Origin: Planctomycetaceae bacterium
GTDB taxonomy: Bacteria > Planctomycetota > Planctomycetia > Pirellulales > Thermoguttaceae
DNA length: 7,283 nt
Assembly (NCBI GenBank): GCA_031276415.1
Contig: JAISNF010000332.1
Coordinates: forward strand, 1-7,283
Reading direction: 5' to 3'
The notes beneath the pieces were generated by a model. It was not told where the DNA came from and did no database searches. It saw nothing but the letters and a program-made list of their open reading frames with translations. How positions within the stretch are numbered: the first letter of the stretch is position 1; each line of letters opens with the position of its first letter. Shown in pieces: positions 6,809-7,283 of the stretch. Both the position numbers and the translations under genes were made by a program.

Positions 6809-6831
6809 TCGAAGTAAGGTAATTATTCAGT

Positions 6832-6980
6832 AACTTCTAATAACCGGTTTTATTTAACCACAGAGTTCACAAAGAGGAATTTTAAAAAATTAAATAACGT
6901 TTTGATTCCAATTAAAAATTCCTCTGTATTCTCTGTGTCCTCTGTGGTTAATAAAAATAAATTTGTGGTTTTTAGAAGTT
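6832..6980. repeat. 149-bp imperfect palindrome built from CACAGAG words
   Basis: The ends AACTTCTAA (6832-6840) and TTAGAAGTT (6972-6980) are exact inverted copies. Inside, a left arm with TTTAACCACAGAG (6854-6866) and AGAGGAATTTTAA pairs with a right arm with TTAAAAATTCCTCTGT and CTCTGTGGTTA (6939-6949). The right arm carries three 9-bp units (CCTCTGTAT, TCTCTGTGT, CCTCTGTGG, 6920-6946); the left arm is shorter by about 10 nt. The unpaired centre is around 6887-6910. It lies about 20 nt upstream of the waaF start, so it could be part of the leader. Confidence 0.75.
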
Positions 6981-7066
6981 CTCCCCCAGTATTTTGCAAT
7001 AATTTTCCAATATTTTACAATTCGGAATATTTTACTCTGAATTATCGATAAATTCTATGGGGGTGT
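6981..7066. repeat. 86-bp AT-rich imperfect palindrome bounded by CCCCCA/TGGGGG
   Basis: The left end CTCCCCCA (6981-6988) and right end TGGGGGTG (7058-7065) pair. The next 16 nt inward agree at about 12 positions, with a 2-nt gap. The interior has a 10-bp direct repeat, AATATTTTAC, at 7009-7018 and 7026-7035, and a related ATTTTGCAAT at 6991-7000. It directly abuts the palindromes on both sides. The AT-rich interior pairs weakly, so the claim rests mainly on the GC-rich ends. Confidence 0.5.
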
Positions 7067-7070
7067 AATA

Positions 7071-7180
7071 GTTGATAGTGGAGAGTGGAGAGTGGAGAGT
7101 TCCGCAATGCGGAATTATTACCAAAATGTTTTGTAATCCGCATTGCGAAAACTATCCACTATCAACTATCCACTATCAAC
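7071..7180. repeat. 110-bp imperfect palindrome with 7-bp units in both arms
   Basis: The left arm (7071-7101) reads GTTGATA followed by three GTGGAGA units and GTT. The reverse complement of the right arm (7150-7180) reads GTTGATA, GTGGATA, GTTGATA, GTGGATA, GTT. The arms are equal in length and agree at 27 of 31 positions; all four differences are G versus T. Inward lie a second pair, CCGCAATGCGG (7102-7112) against CCGCATTGCG (7138-7147), and a central near-perfect stem, ATTACCAAAA/TTTTGTAAT, around a TG loop. The whole unit could fold into one long hairpin. It stands alone between genes and has no coding potential. Confidence 0.85.
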
Positions 7181-7209
7181 TAAATCTGACCTCGTTAGGG
7201 GTTAAATAT

Positions 7210-7283
7210 TTATAACTCTTGAAATGTTGTGTCGGGATACTTGCCGACAATAATCCTGTTGTTGTTCCCGATCAACCGTTGCA
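7210..7283 (-). CDS. Possible C-terminal tail of a gene entering from the right edge
   Basis: In one minus-strand frame the last 23 complete codons before a TAA at 7210-7212 read protein-like (ending RIIVGKYPDTTFQEL). This is the only place between 7181 and 7283 that looks coding. A second minus-strand frame is open from the edge to a TAA at 7202-7204, so frame choice is uncertain. The fragment is too short to assign a family. Its direction would match every other gene in the window. Confidence 0.25.
   Translation of the reverse strand, partial: QRLIGNNNRIIVGKYPDTTFQEL

Noticed and set aside
6832..7180. Insertion sequence or MITE with target-site duplication
   Set aside because: No transposase fragment or convincing flanking direct duplication was found; the palindromes have different ends, so one element family does not explain them.

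Overview
This window looks like chromosomal DNA from an AT-rich Gram-negative bacterium, most likely a planctomycete. That placement is inferred from protein flavour. A cytochrome b opening with a WLDERTG motif is fused to a C-terminal cytochrome c. The thymidylate kinase has DPGST where most bacteria have REPGGT. Shine-Dalgarno sequences are scarce. An LPS heptosyltransferase shows that the cell has an outer membrane with core oligosaccharide. No phage, IS, CRISPR, tRNA or rRNA gene was seen.

Every convincing gene is on the minus strand, so transcription runs from high to low coordinates. In that order: a possible gene tail at the right edge (7210-7283, weak); a 350-bp gene-free block of three back-to-back imperfect palindromes (6832-7180); waaF/rfaF, heptosyltransferase II (5750-6808); a 7-bp-period repeat array (5694-5742); a 681-residue cytochrome b/cytochrome c fusion (3588-5633); a possible 34-residue ORF (3450-3554); panD (3027-3371); a small membrane protein of unknown function (2615-2953); thiC (1273-2610); a very hydrophobic 100-residue protein with internal duplication (910-1212); a gene-free stretch with short word repeats (486-909); and the first 161 codons of tmk (1-485), which runs off the left edge.

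The panD - membrane protein - thiC - small hydrophobic protein set is tightly spaced (gaps of about 40-75, 4 and 60 nt) and probably forms one transcript joining a pantothenate step and a thiamine step. No TPP riboswitch is visible ahead of thiC. waaF and the cytochrome gene are separated by a repeat-bearing gap and are not obviously linked in function.

Two things stand out. First, the cytochrome b moiety keeps the two histidines expected for heme bL/bp (H86, H187), but both expected bH/bn ligands are replaced (Y100, and L201/W202). Its Qo-site motifs are also altered (PEWS for PEWY, SW for PW), although the diheme cytochrome c tail is intact. This suggests a bc1-like protein that cannot run a normal Q cycle. 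Second, the gaps between genes are filled with short-period (7- or 9-bp) word repeats of unrelated sequence, several folded into long palindromes.
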